Part shown: piece by piece, positions 35,857 through 46,770 of the stretch
Layout: each line of letters starts with the position of its first letter
Position numbering within the stretch: the first letter of the stretch is position 1
Origin: Kuschelorhynchus macadamiae
Lineage: Eukaryota; Arthropoda; Insecta; Coleoptera; Curculionidae
Direction of reading: 5' to 3'
DNA: 64,000 bases
Assembly (NCBI GenBank): GCA_030620095.1
Contig: JAUTXW010001355.1
Location: forward strand, 1,488,001 to 1,552,000
Notes under the pieces: generated by a model
Told to the model about the DNA's origin: nothing
Databases searched by the model: none
Seen by the model: only the letters and a program-made list of their open reading frames with translations
Made by a program: the position numbers and the translations under genes

Positions 35857-36846
35857 CTAAAAATTTTTACTTTTTGATGGTGAACCACTAGAATAATATT
35901 TACCAGTACCTTCACGAATTTTTTGGAGCCGTAAATTTTTTTCCGAGGAGTAGAAAGATCTATACGCTGCAGGGTCTGAGTCCACTTCAGATGAACCAAT
36001 CCCATAGGCATCGTGGAAGCGATAATACAGCTTGCGCAGGGATTCCTTGTCACTGGAAAGGCCTTCTGAAGCTAGCAATAATTTAATGCTAGTACTTGTA
36101 TGCCCCTCAAAACATACACTAGATGGCTGGTCGTGTAGATAAGCAAGAAATAGCCTTAAGGTCTTTAGTAAGGAAGGATCCCTTAATCTGGCTAATATAT
36201 AGCGACCATTTGCTTTATCCGAATCTTGGGACAGCCGCACTCTTGGTGGAGTCATTGGATCAAACTGCAAAAAATCATCTTTCTTTGCAGTTTTCTCCAT
36301 GCTTAATTTAGAGCCCTCCAGTGCCAATGACCTACAAGCTGCTATGGCCTCCCTGTCAGAGCCAATTATGACTGACTTATCCTCTTCAGGCACAAATGTC
36401 ACTGGTGATTCCAATAATTGAGGCTTTGGTGGAGACAGCCCCCGGCTCTTTGGGATATCTATATTGACATCTTGATGACTAGAAGAAGAGACATTATGGG
36501 CTGTGGAAGTGGGCGGCGTTTGGATAAGGGTTGGTGAAACTGAATCATAGGTAGGATCAATTATAGTACCAGGTGGCCACAGACTAGCGTTCTTAAGCTG
36601 AATTAAGTGATCTTTATTTTGCACCCCAATTTTAAAATCGGAGTGCAAAGTGTCTGCATTCTTAAGCATAGGAAAACAACGCACAAAATTCGTGGTTCCT
36701 AATTTTTCTTTGATGTAGTGTACAAGCTGATTTGATTTATACGTGGACGGAATTATGGATACCACTACATAATGCCATTTCTCTATAATGGGTGTTTTGT
36801 TGGGCTGGAAGGAAACAGCTTTTTTTGGAGACTTATTGACAGGCAT
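35857..36846 (-). CDS. Non-LTR retrotransposon ORF1 protein
   Basis: A 329-residue open frame ending 5 bp before ORF2. Residues about 22-100 (EKWHYVVVSIIPSTYKSNQL through WPPGTIIDPTYD) have the pattern of an RRM-like fold, common in ORF1 proteins that coat the element RNA. The middle (about 105-170) is Pro/Ser/Thr-rich and probably disordered. The C-terminal third (about 215-300) contains RYILARLRDPSLLKTLRLFL and a charged helical stretch. I see no Cys-His zinc knuckle. Start chosen at the first Met of the frame (MPVNKSPKKAVSF), which has a basic N-terminus. Function is inferred from position and layout rather than from a diagnostic motif. Confidence 0.82.
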   Translation of the reverse strand: MPVNKSPKKAVSFQPNKTPIIEKWHYVVVSIIPSTYKSNQLVHYIKEKLGTTNFVRCFPMLKNADTLHSDFKIGVQNKDHLIQLKNASLWPPGTIIDPTYDSVSPTLIQTPPTSTAHNVSSSSHQDVNIDIPKSRGLSPPKPQLLESPVTFVPEEDKSVIIGSDREAIAACRSLALEGSKLSMEKTAKKDDFLQFDPMTPPRVRLSQDSDKANGRYILARLRDPSLLKTLRLFLAYLHDQPSSVCFEGHTSTSIKLLLASEGLSSDKESLRKLYYRFHDAYGIGSSEVDSDPAAYRSFYSSEKNLRLQKIREGTGKYYSSGSPSKSKNF

Positions 36847-37462
36847 TTGGACATCTGTTGTATCGTAATAGGTTGGTTTTTAACGAACGAGGATCGTAAA
36901 ATCCGATTGTCATGCCGAACAGCTCTCCGGATGGAGAAAATTTTCGTTAACTAACGAAATGATAAGTGCAAAATCGCACCCCTGGTCCGGACCCTGTATA
37001 AGTTTTTTAAAAATTGTCGTAATAAATTATTAAAGTACACACAATTCTGCGTGGAGCGGTATGCTTTAGCTTTTTGCCACACCTTTGTTTTTTGAGGAAA
37101 ATTATTAATTTTTAATTTAAATTATTATAAATAAGGAACAAAATAATATAAATAAGCAAATTTGGACAAGAAGCGTAATTAACCATTTTTTTAATATAAA
37201 GATATTAATTTATCACAGTTTAAGTACTAAAAGGACCCTGCGATTTACATTTGAGAAAAATTCTTAATCTTCTGTATTTCAAAATTATTTTCAATGAAAC
37301 ACATTTTTAAAAAACAGCACGAAATTTTGGGTCCGGACTAAAGAATTGTGTCGTAATTATAAACTTTTTATGCGATTTGCTGAGTTTTTGAGAATAAGCT
37401 TGTTAACACTTAATATCAACCAATTTCTTTCTAGAATAGTTTTTTTTACAATAAAACACTGC

Positions 37463-38148
37463 CTAGGGATATAACAAAATATTTATAAAAAAAATTACCT
37501 TTAATGAAGAGTGCTGTGTAGCTCCATCAAGTTGGAAATACATATTCCTCACAGCTGAATGTTTATTTTCAAGTAGGACTGGTAAAGAAGTTTGTCGAAA
37601 AGTTAAGTACACTTCACTGTTTAATCGCTCAACAAAAAAATGGGGTTCTATAAGCTTATCGTTTATCATCCCGACCCAGATGTTAATAGAGAATCGACGT
37701 TGTGATTGGGCTTGTTTGATTTGGTATGGATTTTGTTCGGTAAAGTCTCGTCTGTGCCGATTAATCCAGAATGCCAAGTGGTTCCCACCGCTGAACTTTG
37801 TATATGAAAAGGATGTATAGACTCTTTTTTTTAAACTCGATGAACAGTGGTTTTTGTCATAACAAATGCAGAAGTTATCTTTATTGTGCTAATTGGAGGA
37901 TATTCATATGCCATATTCAGGATATATTCGTGATCACGAACAACCGTTAAAACGGGACGAACCTGATGTCCTTCTGAAGGAAATTTCCCATGTTGTTTGG
38001 CATACAAAAGTACTTTTAAAAAAGTCTGGTGATTTGAAGGTCTACGACGAGGAAATCTTCGACGATATTCTCTAACTGCAGCTAGACCGTTTCCATCGCA
38101 GAAACTATAAACGAAAATAATATCAGCGTACTCTTCATTTGAAAACAT
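37463..38148 (-). pseudogene. Truncated mariner-group transposase (element 5)
   Basis: Two open segments. 38148-37831 starts MFSNEEYADIIFVYSFCDGN and encodes the helix-turn-helix region (RRRFPRRRPSNHQTFLKVL). 37777-37463 contains FWINRHRRDFTEQNPYQIKQ, FSINIWVGMI, then YFQLDGATQHSS with the second catalytic Asp. The sequence stops matching immediately after this, so the third catalytic residue and the C-terminus are deleted. The first catalytic Asp falls in the damaged gap between the segments. It cannot be active. Confidence 0.8.
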
Positions 38149-39125
38149 TTTAAAATTCTTTAAAATTATTTAACTAAATTTACTATTGTCGATAATCGAA
38201 TCTGCAACTAAATATTATGATGAACATTGAATTAAACGCATGATACTTAATACAGCTGACATCAGGTAACTTGATCAAAATGCCGGCAAGAGAACGGGGA
38301 ATATTTGGAAAATGAGTTTAAAGCTCGTCAGTATAAAATATTAGGTTTTACCTTGCATAATAGGATAACTAACAGTAGGTGAATTTAAAGAATTAAATAA
38401 AACGTTTATTTATTATATCACAGTACAATATTTTAATTGTAGAAAACTATTTTAAAAACACTGGTTTATATGTATTAACTAGTTTATTCTCAAAAATACA
38501 GAGGAATAAAATGTCTCACTCAATGTAACACCCTGTATATCGGTATCGAAGGGACCTTTTAGTACTAAAACTGTGGCAAATTAATATCTCCATATTAGAA
38601 AAGGGTTGCTTTTTTATCATGGTGCATGGTTGCGGCACAAAACTAAAACAAACCGTTCGGCGCAGAATTGTGTGTTCTTTAATAATTTATTATTACAATT
38701 GTGTATACAGGGTGTTGTTTATGTAAAAATAAATTATATTAATGTTTTCCAAGTCCGGACCTGCAATTTCAATATTTTTAGTAGGTGATATTTTAAAGTA
38801 TTGGTAGCTTTGTTCCAAAATCAGACCTTAGATAGTTTAGAAAATACAGGGGAATAAAGTTTTGTCAGAAATTCATTTGACACATTGGTAACAAATAAGG
38901 TTTCGGGATACCTGGCCCTATCCACGTTGCGTTTAGAGATGTTTTTTCCGAGAAGCAGTAAAACAACTAATTAACCTGAACGCGTTGTGGGTAAACTATG
39001 CCACACACGACACGAAATAATTATTCGCGCGTCCTGTCGCTTGTGGTAAAATATACTCAGTAATTGGTGGTGAATTAATTAATTATATTGTGGTGTATTG
39101 TTGGGGTTCTTGTAGATAATTTAAG

Positions 39126-41351
39126 ATGAAAGCTCAGTTTGAACCAAAATTACGAGAATTAATGTTAGAGAAAAAGGACAGACCCTACAAAGAACACGGG
39201 ATGAGCTTGAATTATCATCAAAGCAGTATCGTAGATTAAAACGATATGATTTATTAACAGTTGGTGAAAAGGATAAACTAGTTAACAAAGTATATTTAGA
39301 AAAGCAATCAGTCCTAATTTTTTACTGTGCAGCAAGTGAAATGTATGACATAATACACACAGCACATGTACAACTAGGACATAAAAGAGAAATGGCAATG
39401 GAAAATTAATTAAAGAATAAGTACCGCAATGTTACTATAGAGGTGATATCAATATATTTAAACCTGTGTCAATCATGTGGTTTGAGAAAAAAAGTCAGAA
39501 ATAAAGGATTAATTGTGAAACCTGTAATTATGAAGGAAATGAAGTCACGTTGCCAGGTTTTAATTAATTATACAGTATATACAGTGTGTCCGAAACTGGA
39601 AGGGAATGTATTGAGATCTTGGAAACTATAGGAACTAGAGGGTTGGTTAAACTGGATAAGTTGTAGACTATTTAATTACCAGTTCAATGTCGGTTTGATA
39701 ATGATTATATCTGTTTTCGTTTTTGAAATATTTTGAAAAAATTAAAAATATACATATTCGAAAAAGTGTTGAAACTTTTTTAATTTAAGATATTTTTAAA
39801 ATGTGTAAAAACATTATTAGGACAACATTTTGCGGGAGATACATCTCTGCTTTCGGTTTTAATTCTGACGTTTCCGTTTTGAGATACCATTATCAACTTT
39901 ATTTTTTCGATTACGCACCTGCCTTTTTTATTTCAGATTTTAAGAGCTTCTGGTATCCTAAAGCCAATAAGGTAGCGCACTTATTTTTAAAAAAATATAT
40001 TTTTGGCACTTTCCATAAGAACTCAATGTGTTAGAAAGAGACAGATAGAGACTATTTTCCGGAAGTGCCAAAAATAAAATTCTTATATACATTCAATACC
40101 AATTTCGGACACACTGTATGTCGTTTGCCACTAACTTTAGATTAAGGTCGGTTAAGGGGGTATACCACACGCTCAGCATGAATCACCATGTATACCTATA
40201 CACCGTAAGTTAACAATTTTTTACAGGTTGTTCTTATCTACATGCAAAGTGAGCCTGATGTAGAATATAGATTTATTCTTTTACCAAGATCATCTTTGTT
40301 TTTATGTTTGTTTGGATCACCAAACATATTGCATAGTGACAATGGAAGAGAATTCTGTAATCAAGTAAGTGTAATGGCCTTGTCAAAAGACTTCGCTCCA
40401 TTTGAGTAACTTTCAGGTCATCGAAAAGTTAGCAGCAAGTTGGTCCGCTATCACAGTAAACCTCGACATTCTTAGAGCCAAGGCTCTGTTGAACAAGCAA
40501 ATTAGGACGTTCACGATACCCTCGTAGCCTGGATGTTAGATGATAAGTATCAAAACTGGGCTAAAGGTCTTCGTATTATTCGAAGCACGAAAAATCGCAG
40601 ATTCCATACAAGCGGTTCCGTTATGAGGCGATGTTTGGAAATCCACAAAAAATGGGATATTGGATACGAGCATACACGCCTCTGTCGTTAGTGGAATTGA
40701 GACCGAAGATATTAAACCGAAACAGATATGGAAACAGAAAAAGATAAAAACAATAGAAGGTTGGGAAATGAAAATTACAATATGACTAAATGTTTTGTTT
40801 GAGATCGCATGTACGTTCCACAAAATGTGTGCGTTAAATACAATGAACCGTTTCATGCTAAGTGTGGTGTTGATTTTGATTTGCCATTATGCAAACTTTG
40901 TTTTAATAAAAAAGCAGCGGATACGGAGAGAAAACTTGCAGGCGGGGGCTTGAAAAACAAGTTGATAAAATGCGTTCTCAATCGCAATGCAAATATCTAC
41001 CTGCTCACATAGGTGACAATGTTTTGATAAACATACCCTAGGTAGATCGTTGACGTCTAGCACCTCGGAACGTATTAGCAGTCATCATGGAAAAGACTGA
41101 TCAAAGTTTATACATTCTTGGCACTAAAAATGGAAAACTGAAACAATTATACAGCCGAAATGAGTTTAAATTATCACCTTCCGTGTTCAGTCACCATGCG
41201 CGAAGAAGCCAAGTTGTTTTCTGGGTCTAAACAAGGATTTGCTCAATGTAATTGCGTCAAAGGATATCAAACTAAGGCATGTAAATACATAAAATTAAAT
41301 ATAAAATGTAATTCAAAATGCCATAAGAGCAACTCTTATAAAAATAAGTAA
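39126..41351 (+). pseudogene. Broken, intron-containing GINGER/KRBA2-like integrase gene
   Basis: Exon 1 (39126-39556) reads MKAQFEPKLRELMLEKKDR, then an HHCC zinc-binding region (IIHTAHVQLGHK, CQSCGLRKK). Intron 1 (39557-40226) has GT/AG borders and rejoins as SRCQ then VVLIYMQSEPDVEYRFI. Exon 2 ends in PNILHSDNGREFCNQ, containing an integrase catalytic Asp. Intron 2 (40365-40416) is 52 bp, starts GTAAGT, ends TTTCAG and rejoins as VIEKLAASW. Downstream, in shifted frames, are SQGSVEQAN with the catalytic-Glu region, a zinc-binding part (YNEPFHAKCGVDFDLPLCKL), YLPAHIGDNVLINIP and a Cys-rich tail (QGFAQCNCVKGYQTKACKYI, CNSKCH). A stop after AMEN (39409) and several frameshifts disable it. Confidence 0.82.
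39582..40116. mobile_element. Miniature TA-flanked element inside intron 1 of the GINGER gene
   Basis: 535 bp with ends CAGTGTGTCCGAAA and its exact complement, TA on both sides. Inside, TTTTTGGCACTTTCC and GGAAGTGCCAAAAA form a further hairpin near the right end. No transposase. The insertion accounts for most of the length of intron 1. Ends suggest mobilisation by a mariner-group enzyme. Confidence 0.8.
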
Positions 41352-41764
41352 TGCTTTTTTTAAGCTTTCTCTATTTGTGTCGTTTTTTGACTGTAAAAAC
41401 ATATAATTTATATTATATAATAGGTACGCTTAAATAATGTTTTATTTTGTATGTATAATCGTTATTTTGTTTCAAACGCGTTCTGGGTAAAACACAATAG
41501 CCAGAACGCTACGTGGGCAAAAGAAATGCTCAACAATGCAAAACAAAAGCGCGCGAACAATTATTTCGTGTCGTGGTTGGCATAGTTTACCCACTTAAGA
41601 AAATCACGGGGAATTCGGCCAGGAAATGTCTTTATTAACGTTTTATTTTCATTTGTCCAAGCTTTTGAAATATTTTTATATTTATATTATATATTATATT
41701 ATAAAGGGTCTTTAAAATTTAAACAATTTAATTTAGTTAATAATATTAGTAATATATGTATCTA

Positions 41765-42455
41765 GACTTACATATAATAAAAACGAAAAAGACTTGTAGG
41801 AATTTTGAGAAAACTGCTTGTTTAAAGCAGATATTTCTATACGTAAAATAATTTTGATATCAAATGACAATAAATATTTTGTTTTCCTTTGTTACTGGAG
41901 TATGACAAAAAATTGAAAGTTTCAAATTTAAAGGTTAAGAGAATGTTCATATTTGAAAAAATGTGTTTACATTTTTGGTAAAAATAGTGCCGAGTATGTA
42001 TAGGAAAGATTTTAGTTACTTGAAAATTTGCATGTGTGGCCAGTATCAATTATATGTTCCGATAGTACGCAAGATCTTTTGTTTAATCTTGCGTCACTTT
42101 TATTTAATGCATTCCTTTTGGGAATTTTCTGAGAAGATGAGTTTGACCAATATATTTTTTGTCACAAAATTATTACAAGGAATCCAGTAGACACAATTCG
42201 ATTTGTTTGAAACTGGATCTTGGTCTTTTAATTTACTACAAAGTGTTCCAATAGATTTTATGTTTTTTCGAGATCTTCTAATTTTTTCATTTTTAAAAAA
42301 TTTAATAATTTTTGGACTTAAATTATAAATATAAGGAATAGATCCAAAGAAAAAAATTGTTTCAGGATTTAAATTTTCTAGATTTTGAGGAATATTTGTA
42401 TTATTGACTATGTGTAGTACTTTTCCTATTATACTTGAGGATAAGAATTATCTAT
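41765..42455 (-). pseudogene. Penelope-like element fragment, inverted copy 1
   Basis: Minus-strand reading gives PYIYNLSPKIIKFFKN, IGTLCSKLKDQDPVSNKSNC, then VYWIPCNN at the start of the GIY-YIG endonuclease, followed in shifted frames by TKNILV and a TGHTC-like segment. It is the inverted counterpart of 42595-43385. Matching outer edges, CTTGTAGGAATTTTGAGAAA here and its complement at 43360-43382, show that the inverted homology includes the 3' flank. Reverse transcriptase sequence is not recognised. Confidence 0.65.
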
Positions 42456-42594
42456 ACGTATTTGTTTCAATATGTTGAAATTCTTTTGTTTTGAAGTTGG
42501 ATGAAAAGGTTTTTCTATTCTGTTTTTTAAGCCTAAAATCATATTTATTTTCATTTTGTTAGAATGGTATCCTGAACCAGGAAGAAAATTTAAA

Positions 42595-43385
42595 TCCTGA
42601 AACTAATTTTTTCTTTGAATCAATTCCTTATATTGATAATTTAAGTCCAAAAATTATTCAAATTTTTAAAAAGAAAAAAGCTAAAATATCTCAGGAAAAA
42701 AAACATAAAAAACTATTGGAACACTTTATAGTAAATTAAAAGACTAAGATCTAGTTTTAAAAAAAATCGAATTGTGTCTACTATATTCCTTGTAATAATT
42801 GCGATAAAAAATATATTGGTAAAACTTCTTAAAAAATTACCGAAAGGAATGCATTACAAAAAATTGATACAGGATTAAACAAAAGAACATGCATACTATC
42901 TGAACATATAATTGAAACTGACCACACATGCAATTTTCAACAAACTAAAATCTTACACGTAGAAAATTATACCATCAAAAGAACATTTTTATAAATGGCA
43001 GAAATTAAAAAAAAACCTTTGGCAATAAATAAAAAAACAGATATCGAAAGTTTAAGTTCAATTTACTCTTTTATTTTATTTTTAGATCAAACAAATTTTC
43101 CAATAATGATAATAGTCGTAATAATAACAATTATAATTAGTTATATGAATGATTCTAAAGTTTTCCTTCCTACACACACTGGTACTGTTTTTACCTAAAA
43201 TTTAAATATATGTTTTCAAATTTGAACAGTCGCTTAACCTTTAAATTTAAAATTTTCATTTTTTTGTCATACTTAAGTAACAAAAAAAAACCAATTATTT
43301 ATTGTCATTTGACGTTTGACATTAACATTTTACGTATAGAAATACCTGCTTGAAACATGCATTTTTCTCAAAATTCCTAAAGTCT
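42595..43385 (+). pseudogene. Penelope-like element fragment with GIY-YIG endonuclease, copy 2
   Basis: Plus-strand reading gives SIPYIDNLSPKIIQIFKK, NCDKKYIGKTS (the GIY-YIG core), then SEHIIETDHTCNFQQTKILH and VENYTIKRTF, with MAEIKKKPLAINKKTDIESL open to 43198. This order matches the C-terminal half of Penelope-like retroelements, where the endonuclease follows the reverse transcriptase. Stops and frameshifts are present. With the inverted copy at 41765-42455 it forms a head-to-head palindrome with a spacer of about 140 bp. Confidence 0.72.
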
Positions 43386-43394
43386 GTTTCGTTT

Positions 43395-44574
43395 TTACTT
43401 TCCTCATAACAGGGAAGTATTATAGTATATATCTCTCCGAGATTTTTTCAGATCTTCACGTTTTAGGGTCCCTGTCTGTTCGCGGCGTAGCTAAAAAACT
43501 ACTTATCCGATTGACTTCGAATTTAGGTTAAAAATTAAGGGTCATATCGGGATGACCTGGTAACTTTTTGGTAAAAATTCCAAATGCCGGCCTAGTGAAG
43601 TATACAAAAAATATTATTTAAAAACTACTCATCCAATTTATCGCAAATTTTGCCAAAAACATCAAGAATTATATTGGAATCAACTGTACGAATGCAAGAT
43701 GGCGGAACAAAATTGCAGCTTAATAAAATATTTAAAAATTCAGCCTGAAAAACTGCTTAATGGTTTGATTTCAAATTGTGTGTCATAACTAATTGTGGTA
43801 AAGGGATCAACTAGTAACATTCTGGTACTTATTCAAGGTGGCCGAACAAAATGGCGGCCAAATAAAAAGTATGTAATCGTGAAAAAATCACCTTCTCAGG
43901 TTTTACAAGTCTTTACATTCTAGCGTCCTTAGACGCCAAACAAATATGTTTTATCAATTCTGTCGGTATGTCGCTATGTGAGTTCGCGGCATAACTTAAA
44001 GACGACTTACCCGATTGCCTTCAAATTTGTATCAAAAATTAGGGGCCATATAAGTATGACCTGGTAATATTTTGGTAAAAATCCAAATGGCGAAACAAAA
44101 TGGCGGCGTAGTGAAAATATTATGAAAAAACTGCTTATCCAATTTATTTCAAATTTTGCAGTATTGCATTATTATGCTGGAATCAACTGGCAAAATTTTT
44201 GTACGAATTCAAGATGGGGGAACAAAATGGCGGTATAATAAAATATTTAAAAATTCAACCTTGAAAAAAACTACTAAATGCATGATTTCAAATCGTATTC
44301 CATAACTAATTATGATATAGGGCTCAACTAGTAAAACTGTGTTACTAATTCAAGATTCAAATAAGATGTTTGTAATCGTGAAGAAAATCACCCTCTCAGG
44401 ATTTACATATCTTCACGTTTTAGAGTCCCTAGATGCCGTCGTCGGTCTGTGTGTCAGTTCGCGACATAGCTTAAATACTACTTACCCAATTGACTTCAAA
44501 TTTTGACCAAAAATTAAGGGTCATATGGGGATGGCTTGATAAAATTCTCCAAAAGTCCAATATGACGGAACAAT

Positions 44575-44580
<6 letters not shown>
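43395..44580 (+). repeat. ATGGCGG-rich dispersed repeat, copy g
   Basis: Starts with CTTTCCTCATAACAGGGAAG near 43400 and carries at least six monomers. One (near 43838-43860) has the doublet GGTGGCCG then AACAAAATGGCGGCC; 44088-44110 shows AACAAAATGGCGGCG. CRGA-type blocks lie near 43480 and 44435. It passes directly into ribozyme-like units at about 44575. Confidence 0.8.
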
Positions 44581-45036
<456 letters not shown>

Positions 45037-45038
45037 TA

Positions 45039-46105
45039 CAGGGTGTCCTACGACGAACTGCGGCGATCGATTTCTCAGAAAGTAGGCTTTAGAAAAATTT
45101 GAAATTTTGGCAGCTAACTAAAGTCGATGGGGGCAATTCGCGCAAAATATTTTCATTTAAATTAATTGTTTAACGCTGTTCGGTGACGGTTTCTGTTTAT
45201 CTGAATATCTATCCGCAAATATCTGACATGTTCTTGTTAAAATTCTGTTAGATACCCCATAGATAATAAACAAATTCAAATAATCCTCGTGTGTGTAATT
45301 TAATCGCCCCGGCATGATTATTAGTTTAATAATTATTATAATTACTATAATAAATAAATAATATTTTAGTAGGTAATTGTCAAACGACAACAAATATTAC
45401 GTTTCTATAGTAACCAATTAGTTTTTTTCTCGCCAGGCCTCCCCGCCATGGCCAAATAACAAGAAAACTTAGAAGCTGTCCGGTATTATTAGAATAAAAA
45501 ATGTTAAATCGTAAATAACTCAAAAACTACAAATTTTTGGAATAGACAACTTTATACAAAGTCACCCTTATTTTAAGTATTAAATAAGATAAAATTATAA
45601 AAATTGGGGGTTTCCATTTGAAAAAAGTAACTTTTAACGATTTTTTAAAGTATATTTATAATATCAGTTTTTGATCACCCTATATTTATTTATTATAAAA
45701 ATATCAGCAAAGGTCACTAAAGTGGATCCTTTTGGACAAGGAAGCTACCCGCAAATAAATAATAGAGACTTTGATAAGCCGATATTTATAGTTATGTCTA
45801 GACCTGCAAACGTCATTTTTTATATAAAATTCAAAATATCTCAAAAACAGTTCAACTTAGGTACAGGATATTATACATAAAATATACCTAGAATTTTTCG
45901 AGGAATCCAAAAATTCGATAATATACATGGTGTTCTATTTAAAAAAAGAAAGTTGACGTCTACCTCCGGTATAACCGGAAGTGCCGCCACTTTGAAAATG
46001 TTTTGCGCGAATTGCCCCATCGACTTTAGTTAGCTGCCAAAATTTCAAATTTTTCCAAAGCCTGCTTTCTGAGAAATGGATCGCCGCGGTTCGTCGTGGG
46101 ATGCC

Positions 46106-46108
<3 letters not shown>
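45039..46108 (-). mobile_element. Internally deleted mariner-group element 6
   Basis: 1070 bp, TA on both sides, inverted repeats of about 117 bp starting CAGGGTGTCCTACGACGAAC on the left and CAGGGCATCCCACGACGAAC on the right (complement). The arms are similar (a handful of changes). Only a transposase N-terminus remains. TA microsatellites abut both ends. Confidence 0.87.
45157..45315 (-). pseudogene. N-terminal stub of mariner-group transposase (element 6)
   Basis: From the Met at 45315: MPGRLNYTHEDYLNLFIIYG, then TCQIFADRY and KPSPNSVKQLI, the first helix-turn-helix of a mariner-group transposase. The rest of the protein, including all catalytic residues, is deleted and the frame ends beside the terminal repeat. 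The longer open frame upstream (to 45393) is probably untranslated leader. Confidence 0.7.

Positions 46109-46184
<76 letters not shown>
46109..46184. repeat. TA then GA microsatellite
   Basis: About 26 TA units followed by a short GA run, abutting the right end of element 6. Confidence 0.92.
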
Positions 46185-46185
<1 letters not shown>

Positions 46186-46770
46186 TATATATCAGATATT
46201 AGGTTTCTAAATAGTTTTTGTTAACAATCCTCTTGTCTTTATGTTAGAGTGGTGTATTACTTGTAGTTAGGAGCCAGTTAAAAGAACAAAATTTTTATTT
46301 TAATTGTCGACGTTTCGCAACTCTATTGTTGCAGCCTCAGGACACATATACATCATAGATCCTGCATGATACCCATATAGTCTTTACCTACTCCGTTGGT
46401 TCGCAGATATTTTACAGATATTAATTTCTAAATGGTTTTCGTTAACGATCTTCTTGTTGTTATGTTAGAGTGGTGTATTATTTGGGGTTAGGAAATATCT
46501 GCGGACCAATTGAGTAGGTAAAGACTAATATGGGTTTCATGCAGGATATAAAATATGTGTCCTGAGGATGCAACAGTAAATTGGCGAAACGTCGGCAATT
46601 TAAAAAAGGGCCTTTGTTTTTTATACTGGATCCTAACCTCAAATAATACACCACTCTAAGATAATAACAACAGGATCGGTAATGGAAACCATTCAGAAAC
46701 TTAATATATCTATATATATCCCAGATATCTGAGCACCAACGGAGTAGGTAAAGACTGATAATATCGGTTT
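46185..46770. repeat. Ribozyme-like repeat units, inverted pair plus remnant
   Basis: A minus-strand unit (about 46185-46490) is joined head-to-head to a plus-strand unit (about 46490-46680), then the start of another. The minus core is CTGAGGC (A9 lost) with intact stem II. The plus core (46558-46597) keeps TGTC, CTGAGGA, GAAA and CGTC, but stem II is damaged (GCAAC/TTGGC). The junction, ATTTGGGGTTAGG to AAATATCTGCGG, is the same one found at 11845. Confidence 0.7.

Larger units (their letters stand above)
32661..36943 (-). mobile_element. Apparently complete non-LTR retrotransposon, CR1/L2-like
   Basis: Minus-strand element with a short 5' leader, ORF1 (36846-35857), a 5-bp gap, ORF2 (35851-33050), a 3' region with AATAAA (complement at 32692-32697) and an ATTT-repeat tail at about 32662-32690. 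Both ORFs are open, which is unusual in this window and implies recent arrival. The exact 5' end and target duplication could not be found; the 5' leader runs into the 43-bp inverted end of the surrounding insertion. Base composition is visibly less AT-rich than its surroundings. Confidence 0.85.
25987..36985. mobile_element. 11-kb insertion with perfect 43-bp inverted ends, class unknown
   Basis: Positions 25987-26029 and 36943-36985 are perfect inverted copies over 43 bp. The ends read CCAGGGGTGCGATTTTGCAC, with TTCGTTAGTTAACGAA (itself palindromic) innermost. The uninterrupted version of the target can be read at 25572 and, inverted, at 38772 (CAGGTCCGG), confirming insertion. The outer CCAGG and CCTGG may be part of the repeat or an altered 5-bp target duplication. 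A second palindrome of 24 bp centred on CACGTG follows on the left (26030-26053). Apart from the nested non-LTR element and one miniature element I see no coding sequence, so no transposase identifies the class. Confidence 0.6.
25800..38940 (-). mobile_element. Mariner-group element 5, split by an 11-kb insertion
   Basis: The left arm (about 25800-25986 continued at 36986-37400) matches the reverse complement of about 38520-38940. Examples are TGAATTTCTGACAAAAC at 25900 against its complement at 38860, and ATTGAAATTCCAGG at 25980 against CTGCAATTTCAAT at 38760. The transposase remnant lies between the arms. Comparing left and right arms shows that everything from about 25987 to 36985 is an insertion into this element. 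Internal CAGGGTG signals again give nested ends. Confidence 0.65.
38987..41594 (+). mobile_element. GINGER/KRBA2-like integrase transposon
   Basis: Inverted ends GTGGGTAAACTATGCC begin at 38987 and, complemented, end at 41594. The match continues for about 50 bp (CACGACACGAAATAATT, TTCGCGCG). Between them lies a spliced, damaged gene for a retroviral-type integrase with a Cys-rich tail, the hallmark of GINGER-type cut-and-paste elements and of domesticated KRBA2 proteins. A second CGCGTT-TGGGTAAA sequence inside the right end (41475) repeats the start of the terminal repeat. A target duplication could not be read with confidence. Confidence 0.75.

Noticed and set aside
25987..36985. Interpreting the 11-kb insertion as a Maverick/Polinton
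   Set aside because: No polymerase, integrase, ATPase or capsid-type coding sequence is visible, and the terminal repeats are only 43 bp.
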